Assembly: GCA_009783365.1 (NCBI GenBank)
Contig: WRHG01000001.1
Span: forward strand, 1-44,856
Reading direction: 5' to 3'
DNA: 44,856 bases
Source of the DNA: Clostridia bacterium
Lineage (GTDB): Bacteria > Bacillota_A > Clostridia > Christensenellales > Aristaeellaceae
The position numbers and the translations under genes were made by a program. A model generated the notes under the pieces. The model worked only from the letters and a program-made list of their open reading frames with translations, did not search any database and was not told where the DNA came from. Positions 32,382 to 40,909 of the stretch are shown here, piece by piece (within the stretch, counting starts at the first letter, position 1; each line of letters begins with the position of its first letter).

Positions 32382-33815
32382 CTATTCGTAATCTTCCTCG
32401 TCGGCATAAGCCGCTTCGATTTCCTCGATCGTCGGCACAGCGCCGGTGTATGTCACTGAGGCCGCGGCGCGCCATTCATTCTCCCGCTGGGAGAAAAGCT
32501 CATCCTTGCGCTGATCCAGCAGGGACACGCGCCTGGCCTCACGCTGCTCAGCCGTCATAGGGATGGGTCCTTCTTCCACATCTCCGATGTACTGGAGGAT
32601 GTGCACGCCGAAGTCGCTCAGATAGGGCGCGGTCACATCCCCGATGTGATCTACCGAGAAGGCGGCTTCCACAAACTCTGGCACATAGTCGTCGGATTCC
32701 CGGGCCACCTCGTAACCGCCTGTCCGGTAAGGTTCGCTGACCATGCCCGGATCCGTGGGAGAGCCGTCCGTATTTACGGCATAGGTCTCAATCAGTTTGT
32801 CGAAGGATTCGCCCTGGGCGACCATTTGATTGATTTCGTCAATGGGTCCCGCCAGAGACGTCAGGATGTCCGCCTTGGCCTGATCCACATCCCCCTGGGT
32901 CACAGGAGCCTGTTCCGGTTCCGGCGGGTCGGCCGGCGCTTCCCCCTCCTCATCCCGGTAGGCTTCCTTATCCATCTGCTCCTCCAGACGGGCCTGCAAA
33001 TCTTTGTACACGCCCATGAGCTCCTCATCCACAGGAAGCAGGATATGCTTCACCGCACGGAAACCGGCGGGACGGTACCAGGCGTATTCCATATCGCCGG
33101 CGGTTCCGCTCATCATAGCGTACAGGTTCGATTGATCCACATAGCTATTGTACTCAAAGTATGCTGAAATATCATTTCCAAACATTTCCTTGTCCGCGGC
33201 TACCTTTGCCTGGTAATCCGCTTCCACGTCCGCGTCCGTGACCGCCACATCCTGGGTGACCATGATGTACAGGCGTTGGCCCTGCTCATTTTGCACGGAC
33301 AACTCCCGAAACTTTGGCAGATCCAACCCCATTTCACCGTAGTACGCCTCCGCGGCCGCCCTGGCCTCAGCCTTATCCTCCTGACCGCTCTCCTCGTTCA
33401 GGTCGGGATGGTAATATTCGATGTAGTTTGCAATGGCGGCTTCCCACGATATATCCGCCTGGGCAATGATCTCGGCTTCATCCTCTTGGGAAAGAACAAT
33501 CCCGTTGGCGGCAGCCTGTTCGAGGATCACCATACGGCTGATTTTATCTTCCAAAATATATGCCCTGAACATATCCACAGTGGCGGGTTCGGTCATATCA
33601 TAATAAGCGCCCGCTTGATCCGCCAGATTCTGGTAATCCTCCTTAATATGCCCCCAGGTGATCTCCTCCCCATTGACAGTAGCCAGCACCGCATCATCCT
33701 GTAATTCGGCGCCGGGGATTACCGGCGCCGCCGGCTGCGCCTCCGCAAGAGCCGCCGAAACCGCCAGCATGCAAAAGCAGAGCAACAGAGAGAGCCATTG
33801 ATTCATTTTTTTCAT
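32382..33815 (-). CDS. Secreted peptidyl-prolyl isomerase/foldase (PrsA/SurA-like)
   Basis: A 477-residue exported chaperone. The signal peptide is MKKMNQWLSLLLCFCMLAV with cleavage near ALAEA (about 27). A SurA-N/trigger-factor-like helical domain follows, with LATVNGEEITWGHIKEDYQNLAD in two parts and SRMVILEQAAANGIVLS. The parvulin-type rotamase starts at FRAVKHILLPV (about 234). It is interrupted by an acidic, proline-rich stretch EGEAPADPPEPEQAPV, then resumes with GESFDKLIETYAVNTDGSP through DFGVHILQYIG. The insertion is unusual and may reduce or remove isomerase activity. PrsA proteins in monoderms are lipoproteins; here no lipobox exists. The start at 33815 has AAAGGA about ten bases ahead. 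A promoter lies at 33917-33945. Confidence 0.85.
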   Translation of the reverse strand: MKKMNQWLSLLLCFCMLAVSAALAEAQPAAPVIPGAELQDDAVLATVNGEEITWGHIKEDYQNLADQAGAYYDMTEPATVDMFRAYILEDKISRMVILEQAAANGIVLSQEDEAEIIAQADISWEAAIANYIEYYHPDLNEESGQEDKAEARAAAEAYYGEMGLDLPKFRELSVQNEQGQRLYIMVTQDVAVTDADVEADYQAKVAADKEMFGNDISAYFEYNSYVDQSNLYAMMSGTAGDMEYAWYRPAGFRAVKHILLPVDEELMGVYKDLQARLEEQMDKEAYRDEEGEAPADPPEPEQAPVTQGDVDQAKADILTSLAGPIDEINQMVAQGESFDKLIETYAVNTDGSPTDPGMVSEPYRTGGYEVARESDDYVPEFVEAAFSVDHIGDVTAPYLSDFGVHILQYIGDVEEGPIPMTAEQREARRVSLLDQRKDELFSQRENEWRAAASVTYTGAVPTIEEIEAAYADEEDYE

Positions 33816-33916
33816 GATTTCGCGTTCCTTTCCTACCCGCACCGCGGCAAACCGTACTCGGACAGGGCCGCTTCCCCGCCCATCGCGGTTAATCCGCCGA
33901 TGGATGCTTCCCGATT

Positions 33917-33945
33917 ATTATGACATAGAGAACACTCGGGCGCAA
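33917..33945 (-). promoter_or_regulatory. Promoter of the foldase gene
   Basis: On the minus strand TTGCGC (33940-33945), a 17-bp spacer and CATAAT (33917-33922), giving a leader of about 95 bases. The leader contains a possible ACCGCG...CGCGGT stem (33841-33889). Confidence 0.6.
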
Positions 33946-34072
33946 GGGCTATCCAGGATTTCCGGGCATATTTCTGAACACCGCCGCCCTTTGGGCGGAA
34001 GCGTTAACGGTTCCATAAAATCAAACGGCCAAGAAAATAAATGGAGAAATTGCAGCGCGTCTCCGCTCCCAA
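33946..34072. other. Divergent intergenic DNA between foldase and gcv promoters
   Basis: No gene is seen. A CCGCCC-TTT-GGGCGG hairpin lies at 33984-33998. I looked for a glycine riboswitch and found none; the gcvT leader after the promoter is only about 60 bases. Confidence 0.5.
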
Positions 34073-34101
34073 TTGACATACGATCTCCCCTGCCGTATAC
34101 T
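34073..34101 (+). promoter_or_regulatory. Promoter of the glycine cleavage operon
   Basis: TTGACA (34073-34078), a 17-bp spacer and TATACT (34096-34101), 61 bp before the gcvT start codon. Confidence 0.85.
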
Positions 34102-34161
34102 GATTGCAGACTTTTGGCAACAATGCATATTGCGCCAAAATCGTGTGCAAAGGAGACAAAT

Positions 34162-35259
34162 ATGGAAGAACAAGGGATTCGGAAGACACCCCTGTATGAA
34201 AGGCATGCGGAAAACGGCGGAAAAATCGTTCCTTTCGCGGGCTATGCCTTACCTGTGCAATATCGGTCGGGGGTCATCGCGGAGCACAGGGCCGTGCGGG
34301 AGGCGGTAGGCCTGTTTGATGTGAGCCATATGGGCGAGGTCCTCTTTGAGGGAAGGGACGCCCTTGCCAATCTGCAGAACCTCCTATGCAATGATTTTAC
34401 CAGCCTTCAAGAGGGCCGTGTGCGTTACAGCCCCATGCTGAACCCCCAGGGAGGCGTGGTGGACGACGTGCTGGTGTACTGCCTGGGAGAGGAGAAATAC
34501 CTGGTGGTTGTCAACGCCTCCAACCGGGAAAAGGATCTGCGGCATATGACAGCCCATCGGATCGGAGAGGCGGTCATTACGGATCTGTCGGACGATTATT
34601 GTCAGCTGGCTTTGCAAGGCCCCGGGGCGGACGCGATGCTGCGGACGCTGACGGAGACGCTTCCGCAGAAGTATTACAGCTTTTTGCCGGACGTGGATGT
34701 AGGAGGGGTCAGGTGCCTGGTCAGCCGCACCGGTTACACCGGTGAGGACGGCTTCGAACTGTACGCCCGCGCCACGGACGCTGAAAGGCTCTTTGACGCA
34801 TTGACAGCCGTAGGAGAACCCTTCGGGCTCCAGCTCTGCGGCCTGGGCTGCAGGGATACGCTGCGCATGGAAGCGGCCATGCCCCTGTACGGACATGAGA
34901 TGGATGATACCATCTCTCCCATGGAAACAGGCCTTCACCCCTTCGTGAAGCTGGAGAAGCCGGATTTTATCGGCAAGGCCGCTCTGCTTAACGCCGGACC
35001 GCCCCAGCGTACCAGGATCGGCCTCCGGATGGTGGGTCGGGGAATCGCCAGAGAGCATTTTCCCGTCCTCCATCAAGACCGGCAGGTAGGGCATATCACC
35101 AGCGGAACCTTCATTCCCTCCCAGGACGCGGCAGTGGCGATGGCTCTGGTGGAAACTGCCCGGGGCCTGGTGGGAAGCAGGTTGTTTGTGGAGATACGCG
35201 GTAAGGGCGTGGAGGCGGATGTAGTGCCGCTGCCTTTTTACAGTCGAGCTCGGGGCTAA
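34162..35259 (+). CDS. gcvT: Glycine cleavage system T protein (aminomethyltransferase)
   Basis: A 365-residue tetrahydrofolate-dependent enzyme. It takes the aminomethyl group from lipoyl-GcvH, releases ammonia and forms 5,10-methylene-THF. Family signs are TPLYERHAENGGKIVPFAGY at the N-terminus, GLFDVSHMGEV, the folate-contacting SRTGYTGEDGFELY (about 190 on) with the catalytic aspartate region, CRDTLRMEAAMPLYGHEM, and the C-terminal GHITSGTFIPS. The ATG at 34162 is chosen for AAAGGAG ahead and the normal N-terminus; the frame is open far upstream through the promoter. It is first in the operon, followed by gcvH after 92 bp. Confidence 0.96.
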   Translation: MEEQGIRKTPLYERHAENGGKIVPFAGYALPVQYRSGVIAEHRAVREAVGLFDVSHMGEVLFEGRDALANLQNLLCNDFTSLQEGRVRYSPMLNPQGGVVDDVLVYCLGEEKYLVVVNASNREKDLRHMTAHRIGEAVITDLSDDYCQLALQGPGADAMLRTLTETLPQKYYSFLPDVDVGGVRCLVSRTGYTGEDGFELYARATDAERLFDALTAVGEPFGLQLCGLGCRDTLRMEAAMPLYGHEMDDTISPMETGLHPFVKLEKPDFIGKAALLNAGPPQRTRIGLRMVGRGIAREHFPVLHQDRQVGHITSGTFIPSQDAAVAMALVETARGLVGSRLFVEIRGKGVEADVVPLPFYSRARG

Positions 35260-35351
35260 GCCCCTTGATCCTTCTCCCGTTCCGGTTCCGTGCATGACAA
35301 AACCAACAGCGGGAAAGGGTAAACTTCAAATTACCGTCAGGAGGGAAATCC

Positions 35352-35729
35352 ATGGAGATTAAAAGTGATCGGATGTATACCAAAAGTCATGAGTGGGTGC
35401 TTTTTGAGGACGATCAGACCGCTCTGGTAGGCCTGAGCGACTTCGCCCAGCAAGAGCTGGGAGACCTGGTGTTTGTGAATCTGCCTCAGGAAGGGGGCGC
35501 GGTGCAAAAGGGCGAACCTTTTGCTGACGTTGAAAGCGTGAAGGCTGTGAGCGATGTGTACAGCCCTGTTACCGGCACGGTCGGCGCAATCAACGAGGCT
35601 CTGCTGGACAGCCCGGAAAAGATCAACGAGGTTCCCTATGACGCATGGTTTTGCAGGGTAACCGACATTTCCGACAGGGCCGATTTGCTGAACGCTGAAG
35701 CCTATCAGGAATTTTTGGATCAACAATAG
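35352..35729 (+). CDS. gcvH: Glycine cleavage system H protein
   Basis: A 125-residue lipoyl carrier protein that shuttles the aminomethyl group between GcvP, GcvT and dihydrolipoyl dehydrogenase. YTKSHEWV (9-16) and the lipoylation site ESVKAVSD with Lys64 are intact, as is the C-terminal AWFCRV. The length is normal. AGGAGGG precedes the ATG. The lipoate ligase needed to modify Lys64 is encoded in the same operon. Confidence 0.97.
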   Translation: MEIKSDRMYTKSHEWVLFEDDQTALVGLSDFAQQELGDLVFVNLPQEGGAVQKGEPFADVESVKAVSDVYSPVTGTVGAINEALLDSPEKINEVPYDAWFCRVTDISDRADLLNAEAYQEFLDQQ

Positions 35730-35745
35730 ATCAGGAGGATGTGCC

Positions 35746-37068
35746 ATGGGACATTACCTTCCCCACACGGACGCCGAGCGTCATGCCATGCTGACTGCTC
35801 TGGAGCTTGCGGATATGAAGGACTTGTTTGCGGACATCCCGGGCAGCGTGCTGCTTAGGTCGCCCATTCCCATTCCGCAAGGCCTCAGCCAAATGGAGGC
35901 CCTCGCCGCCATGGAGAGCATCGCAGGGCTGAACAAACGCTATCGCCTGACCCTGCGGGGCGCGGGCTGCTATGATCACTTTATTCCCCCGGTGGTGAAC
36001 CGGATGGCCGCAAAGGAAGAGTTTGTGACAGCCTATACCCCCTACCAGGCGGAGATGTCCCAGGGGATGCTGCAGTCCATTTTTGAATACCAAAGCCTGA
36101 TGTGCGAGTTGACCCAAATGGACGCCAGCAACGCGTCGGTATACGACGGGGCGACCGCCGCCGCCGAGGCCGCTGTCATGTGCCGGGAAAGAAAGCGCGA
36201 TGTTACGCTGGTCAGCGCCGCCATTCATCCCGACACCATCGCCACCATGCAAACCTATTGTTTTGGCTCCGGGAGCGAGTTGCGTATGACGCCCATGAAG
36301 GACGGGCGCACCGACCTGACCGCACTAGAAACCCTGCTGAAGGAGGACGTAGCGTGCCTGTACGTACAGCAACCCAATTTCTATGGGTTGTTGGAGGATG
36401 TGCCCGCTCTTTTCGCCCGAGCCAAAGCCGCAGGCGTCAAGTGCGTGCTCGGAGCCAACCCCATGACGCTGGCGCTGCTGCCCGGAGGGCGGGAGGTTGG
36501 CGCCGATATCGTATGCGGCGACGCGCAACCCTTTGGACTGCCCATGGCCTTTGGCGGACTCAGCCTGGGCTACATCACCGCAACGGCAGCTCTTCAGCGC
36601 AAGCTGCCGGGGCGCATCGTAGGCCAGACCAAGGACGGGGAGGGCCGCAGGGCTTTTGTACTGACTCTGCAAGCCCGGGAGCAGCACATTCGCCGGGAAA
36701 AAGCATCCAGTAACATCTGCAGCAACCAGGCTCACTGCGCGCTGACCGCCGGGATATACCTGACCTACATGGGCCTCCATGGCCTTACCCGCGTGGCGGA
36801 GAACTGTCTGGCCAAAGCCCATTACCTGGCGGAAGCGCTGTGCGGCATCAACGGCGTTTCCCTCCGGTATGACGGTCCGTTTTTCCATGAATTTTGCACC
36901 GTGCTGCCCGTACCCGCAGCCCAGGTGGAGGCCGCCCTGGAAAGGGAGGGCGTGCTCAGCGGCCTGCCGCTTCATGGCGGGGATATGCTTTGGTGCTGCA
37001 CGGAAAAAGCCGATAAAGAAGCGCTGGACCAGGTGGCGCGGATCGTAAGGGAGGCGTGTGCCAAATGA
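35746..37068 (+). CDS. gcvPA: Glycine dehydrogenase (decarboxylating) subunit 1
   Basis: The 440-residue N-terminal half-subunit of the two-part P protein found in Gram-positive bacteria and archaea. With GcvPB it decarboxylates glycine and passes the aminomethyl group to GcvH. It starts with HYLPHTDAERHAMLTALELA and includes GAGCYDHFIPPVVNRM (about 67-82), TAYTPYQAEMSQGMLQSIFE and YDGATAAAEAAVM, all standard for this subunit. It folds like an aminotransferase but carries no PLP lysine, which is in subunit 2. The start lies behind AGGAGG 16 bp after gcvH, and the stop overlaps gcvPB by ATGA. Confidence 0.96.
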   Translation: MGHYLPHTDAERHAMLTALELADMKDLFADIPGSVLLRSPIPIPQGLSQMEALAAMESIAGLNKRYRLTLRGAGCYDHFIPPVVNRMAAKEEFVTAYTPYQAEMSQGMLQSIFEYQSLMCELTQMDASNASVYDGATAAAEAAVMCRERKRDVTLVSAAIHPDTIATMQTYCFGSGSELRMTPMKDGRTDLTALETLLKEDVACLYVQQPNFYGLLEDVPALFARAKAAGVKCVLGANPMTLALLPGGREVGADIVCGDAQPFGLPMAFGGLSLGYITATAALQRKLPGRIVGQTKDGEGRRAFVLTLQAREQHIRREKASSNICSNQAHCALTAGIYLTYMGLHGLTRVAENCLAKAHYLAEALCGINGVSLRYDGPFFHEFCTVLPVPAAQVEAALEREGVLSGLPLHGGDMLWCCTEKADKEALDQVARIVREACAK

Positions 37069-38492
37069 ACGAAACGCCATTATTGAATTACGAAAGAAGT
37101 GTGCCGGGCAGATTCAGTGATGTAATCCCACCGCCGGACACGCCGGCCCATGCCTTACCGGAAGCCTTCCGGCGGAAGGATCCTCCCATCCTGCCGGAAC
37201 TTGCCGAAATTGATGTGTCCCGCCATTACACCCAGCTGGCTCAGCGGACTCACGGGGTGAATAACGGATTTTATCCCTTGGGAAGCTGCACCATGAAGTA
37301 CAATCCCGCCATCAACGAAACCGCCGCGTCCCTGGCCGGGTTTTTAAATGCGCACCCGCTGGCCCCGGATCATGCCACGGAAGGCTGCCGGGCGGTGGTG
37401 GAGGACCTCAGCGGCGCCCTTTGCGAAATCACGGGCATGGACGCCTTTACCTTGCAACCCGCCGCCGGCGCCCACGGAGAACTCTGCGGGGTGCTGTGCA
37501 TCAAGGCATACCACGAGTCCCGGGGAGATGCAAAGCGCACAAAAATCCTTGTTCCGGACAGTGCTCACGGCACCAACCCGGCCACAGCCGCCGTGGCCGG
37601 ATATCAGGTGGTGAACGTGCCCAGCCAGGCCGACGGCTGTATAGATCTAAGCGCTTTGCAGGGCCTGCTCTCCGATGAAGTGGCGGGCATCATGCTCACC
37701 AACCCGAATACACTGGGCCTGTTTGAAAAGGACATTCTGCAAATCGCGGAAATGATACACGCGGCGGGAGGGTTGCTATATTACGACGGGGCAAATTTAA
37801 ACGCCATCCTGGGCGTTGCCAGGCCCGGGGATATGGGCTTTGACGTAACACACCTGAATCTCCATAAAACCTTCTCCACGCCCCACGGGGGAGGCGGGCC
37901 TGGCAGCGGTCCCGTAGGCGTGAAAAAGGCCTTGATCCCCTTCTTGCCCGGAGCGTCCAGCGCAGGCAGGCCCGCAAGGATTCAAATGAAAGCCTTTCAT
38001 GGTAATTTTACCGTGATGGTACGGGCGCTGTGTTACCTGAAAACCCTGGGAGGGGACAACCTGCGGGCGGTGGGCGAGCACGCGGTGCTGAACGCAAACT
38101 ATCTGCTCCATCGTCTCAAGGAGATCGGTTACCGGCCGGACAAGGACGCGCCCTGTATGCACGAGTTTGTGCTGACCCTTCAGGACATCAGGGACCAATA
38201 TGGCGTAACAGCCCTGGATGTGGCAAAGGCGCTTATTGACCACGGCATTCATCCGCCCACCATGTACTTCCCGCTCATTGTTCATGAGGCGCTGATGTTT
38301 GAACCTACGGAAACCGAAAGCCTCCTGACCCTTGAGCGCGCTGTGGAAGCACTGAACACGATTTTGAAACAGCTACGCGAGGATCCGGAAAGCATGCACG
38401 GCACTCCGCGCCGCGCAGACATCGGACGGCCGGACGACGTAGCCGCCGCCCGTACTCCCATCCTGCGATACGCGCCAAAAGCAAAGCCATGA
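37065..38492 (+). CDS. gcvPB: Glycine dehydrogenase (decarboxylating) subunit 2
   Basis: The 475-residue catalytic half of the P protein. The PLP lysine is Lys268 in HLNLHKTFSTPHGGGGPGSG. GFYPLGSCTMKYNP (68 on), QPAAGAHGEL and DSAHGTNPA (166 on) are further conserved cofactor-site segments. The start is the ATG at 37065 in the ATGA overlap with gcvPA, with GGGAGG about ten bases ahead, indicating coupled synthesis at a 1:1 ratio. The stop overlaps the lipoate-ligase start in the same way. Confidence 0.97.
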   Translation: MNETPLLNYERSVPGRFSDVIPPPDTPAHALPEAFRRKDPPILPELAEIDVSRHYTQLAQRTHGVNNGFYPLGSCTMKYNPAINETAASLAGFLNAHPLAPDHATEGCRAVVEDLSGALCEITGMDAFTLQPAAGAHGELCGVLCIKAYHESRGDAKRTKILVPDSAHGTNPATAAVAGYQVVNVPSQADGCIDLSALQGLLSDEVAGIMLTNPNTLGLFEKDILQIAEMIHAAGGLLYYDGANLNAILGVARPGDMGFDVTHLNLHKTFSTPHGGGGPGSGPVGVKKALIPFLPGASSAGRPARIQMKAFHGNFTVMVRALCYLKTLGGDNLRAVGEHAVLNANYLLHRLKEIGYRPDKDAPCMHEFVLTLQDIRDQYGVTALDVAKALIDHGIHPPTMYFPLIVHEALMFEPTETESLLTLERAVEALNTILKQLREDPESMHGTPRRADIGRPDDVAAARTPILRYAPKAKP

Positions 38493-39517
38493 TCAAACGT
38501 ACCGCCTGCTTGATAGCGCGGGGGACGGACCCGTACCATAACCTCGCGGTGGAAAAGCACCTCATGGATACCCTGCCCAAGGAAACAGCGATTTTGTACC
38601 TGTGGCAAAACCAGCACGCCATTGTAATAGGCCGCAATCAAAACCCATGGTACGAATGCAGGGTGGAGGAGTTTTTGGAATCCGGCGGAAAGATCGCCCG
38701 CCGCCTCAGCGGCGGCGGCGCGGTTTATTATGACTTAGGCAATTTAAACTTCACGTTCATCGTACCCAAGGCCGAGTTTGATATCGCCAGGCAGGTATCG
38801 GTGGTTGCCATGGCTGTGGACGCCTTTGGCATCCCGGTGGAAATGAGCGGACGTAACGACCTATACATCAGCGGATGCAAACTCAGCGGCAATTCCTTTT
38901 ACAAAGCAGGGCACAGCGCCTATCACCACGGTACCCTCCTTATGGACTGCAACCTGGACGAGATGGCCCTGTACTTAACCGCGAATCCCGGCCGCTTTCA
39001 GCAACAGGCTATGAATAGCACGCCCGGCCGGCTTGTTAACCTGAAAAGCCTCTGCCCCGAAATCGACGTCCGTTTGATGCAGGAGGCGCTGTTTCACGCT
39101 TTTGGAAAAATATACCGGCAGACGCCCGCCATGCTGGACGAGTATATGCTGGATGGGCCCACCCTGGAGAGGATTACGGATCGGTTTGAGGATCATAATT
39201 GGGTATATCCCGCAGCACTGCCCTACGGATTTACCGTCAGCGAACGGTTTCCCTGGGGCGGTGTAACCGTCAAACTCCAGGTGGAGGGCGGTGTTATCCG
39301 CGCGGCAAAAATCTTTACCGACGCCATGGAGGCTACCCTGTTTGACCGGGTTGAGCAGGGCCTCACCGGCTCGCCCTATCTTATCTCCGCCATTGGCAAC
39401 CGGCTTGAACAGAAGCTGGACCTGTTGACGGACGCAGCTCTCCGGCAGATAGCGGGAGATGTGTGCGCGCTGATTTGCGGCAAAATGCGCGCCATGGACA
39501 GGGGATATGAAAGCTGA
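38489..39517 (+). CDS. lplA: Lipoate-protein ligase A
   Basis: A 342-residue ligase that activates lipoate with ATP and attaches it to the H protein. RRLSGGGAVYYD (71-82) is the lipoyl-AMP loop and GRNDLYISGCKLSGNSFY (121 on) contains the catalytic Lys131. A C-terminal accessory domain (about 245-340) is present, so it should carry out both half-reactions alone. The family usually has YHD where this protein has YYD. The start overlaps the gcvPB stop by ATGA, and the presence in the gcv operon points to GcvH as its main target. No lipoate synthase is seen, so the cell may depend on salvaged lipoate. Confidence 0.94.
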   Translation: MIKRTACLIARGTDPYHNLAVEKHLMDTLPKETAILYLWQNQHAIVIGRNQNPWYECRVEEFLESGGKIARRLSGGGAVYYDLGNLNFTFIVPKAEFDIARQVSVVAMAVDAFGIPVEMSGRNDLYISGCKLSGNSFYKAGHSAYHHGTLLMDCNLDEMALYLTANPGRFQQQAMNSTPGRLVNLKSLCPEIDVRLMQEALFHAFGKIYRQTPAMLDEYMLDGPTLERITDRFEDHNWVYPAALPYGFTVSERFPWGGVTVKLQVEGGVIRAAKIFTDAMEATLFDRVEQGLTGSPYLISAIGNRLEQKLDLLTDAALRQIAGDVCALICGKMRAMDRGYES

Positions 39518-39537
39518 CCTTCCAAGGAGGCGAAACG

Positions 39538-40908
39538 ATGCATTATGATCTGGCGGTAATCGGCGGCGGTCCGGGAGGCTATGGAGCCGCCATGTACGCG
39601 GTCAAGCATGGTATGAGCGTTGCCCTTATCGAGAGGGATAGGCTGGGCGGGACCTGTCTGCAGCGGGGGTGCGTACCCACCCAAACCTACCTTCAGATCA
39701 CGGAGGCTCATGCCGCGGCTCGGCCCTTTGCCCCAAACGCGGCGGTTCCTCTTGACCGCCGGGCTATGCTGGCCCGAAAAAATGAGATTGTCGCCCAGCT
39801 GACCCAGGGAATTGCGGATAGGGTCATGAGGACCTCGATTCACCTGCTGGAAGGCACGGGAACCCTGCTGACCAACGCCGGGCCGTTTCAGATACGCATA
39901 GCCAAGGATGGGGAGAGCCAGCGCCTGACGGCGGACAAGGTGATCCTGGCCACAGGCGGCAAACCTGCCCGGCTATCCTTGCCGGGCTGTAACGACCCTG
40001 ATGTTTGGACAAGCGACGACCTTTTAGGGGAAGCCGGAGCGCACCCCTTCCGGTCCCTGCTCATTGTGGGGGGCGGCGTCATCGGCGTGGAAATGGCCTG
40101 CGTTTATACCAGACTTGGCGTGGACGTAACCCTATTGGAAACGGACAAAAACTGCCTCCCCATGATGGACCAGGAACTGAGCCACGGTGTGGAACTCCTG
40201 CTCAAGGATATGGGCGTCCGGTTGATGACGGACACCCGGCTGCAGCGAATTGCAAGGGACTTGCAGGGATTTTTTGTAGCCATCTTGGAAAAAGGCGGCC
40301 TCCAGAGCGTCGCATCCGAGCGGGTGCTGCTTGCCACGGGGCGGAGACCCGCCACGGAGGGGTCCTACATGGAGGATATAGCTCCCGCCATGAATCACGG
40401 GTATTGGGCAGTGGACGAGTATTACCAGACCACTCTCCCGGGGGTGTATGCCGTGGGGGCTGTAAACGGCATTTCTACACTGGCCCATACGGCGCATGCC
40501 CAGGGCCTGGCCGCTGTGAGCCATATACTGGGCCAAAAAGAGCCCATTCTCACCAGGCTGACGCCAAGTTGCGTATATACTACGCCGGAAGCCGCCTCCA
40601 TTGGCTTAACCCAAGAGGAAGCAAAGGCGCAGGGCCGGGAGGTGTCCGTTGGCAAGGCGCATATGGCCCATAATGCCCGCAGCCTTATCGAGGGGCTGAG
40701 CCAGGGTTTTATCAAGCTGGTGGTGGATCAAAAAACCAAACAATTGCTGGGAGCGCAAATTTTCTGCGGCCGGGCAACGGATTTGTTGGGAGAACTGACG
40801 CTGGCTATATCACAGGGCCTTTCCGCCACGGAGCTTTTGCGGCCCATGCGAGCCCATCCCACGTTTTATGAGGCAGTAACCCAGGCGGTTGAGGCGGCGT
40901 TGAAATAA
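39538..40908 (+). CDS. lpdA: Dihydrolipoyl dehydrogenase (glycine cleavage L protein)
   Basis: A 456-residue FAD/NAD disulfide oxidoreductase that reoxidises dihydrolipoyl-GcvH. The FAD loop GGGPGGYGAA (9 on), redox pair Cys40/Cys45 in GGTCLQRGCVP, NAD loop VGGGVIGVEMA and the C-terminal His440-Glu445 pair (RAHPTFYE) are all present. The residue after GCVPT is Gln49, where the family almost always has lysine contacting the flavin; the change may shift flavin potential. AAGGAGG precedes the ATG, 20 bp after lplA. The operon position favours the L-protein role over mercuric or glutathione reductase relatives. Confidence 0.93.
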   Translation: MHYDLAVIGGGPGGYGAAMYAVKHGMSVALIERDRLGGTCLQRGCVPTQTYLQITEAHAAARPFAPNAAVPLDRRAMLARKNEIVAQLTQGIADRVMRTSIHLLEGTGTLLTNAGPFQIRIAKDGESQRLTADKVILATGGKPARLSLPGCNDPDVWTSDDLLGEAGAHPFRSLLIVGGGVIGVEMACVYTRLGVDVTLLETDKNCLPMMDQELSHGVELLLKDMGVRLMTDTRLQRIARDLQGFFVAILEKGGLQSVASERVLLATGRRPATEGSYMEDIAPAMNHGYWAVDEYYQTTLPGVYAVGAVNGISTLAHTAHAQGLAAVSHILGQKEPILTRLTPSCVYTTPEAASIGLTQEEAKAQGREVSVGKAHMAHNARSLIEGLSQGFIKLVVDQKTKQLLGAQIFCGRATDLLGELTLAISQGLSATELLRPMRAHPTFYEAVTQAVEAALK

Positions 40909-40909
40909 G

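Noticed and set aside
33816..34161. Glycine riboswitch ahead of gcvT
   Set aside because: I looked for the conserved paired aptamer segments and found none, and only about 60 bases separate the promoter from the start codon.
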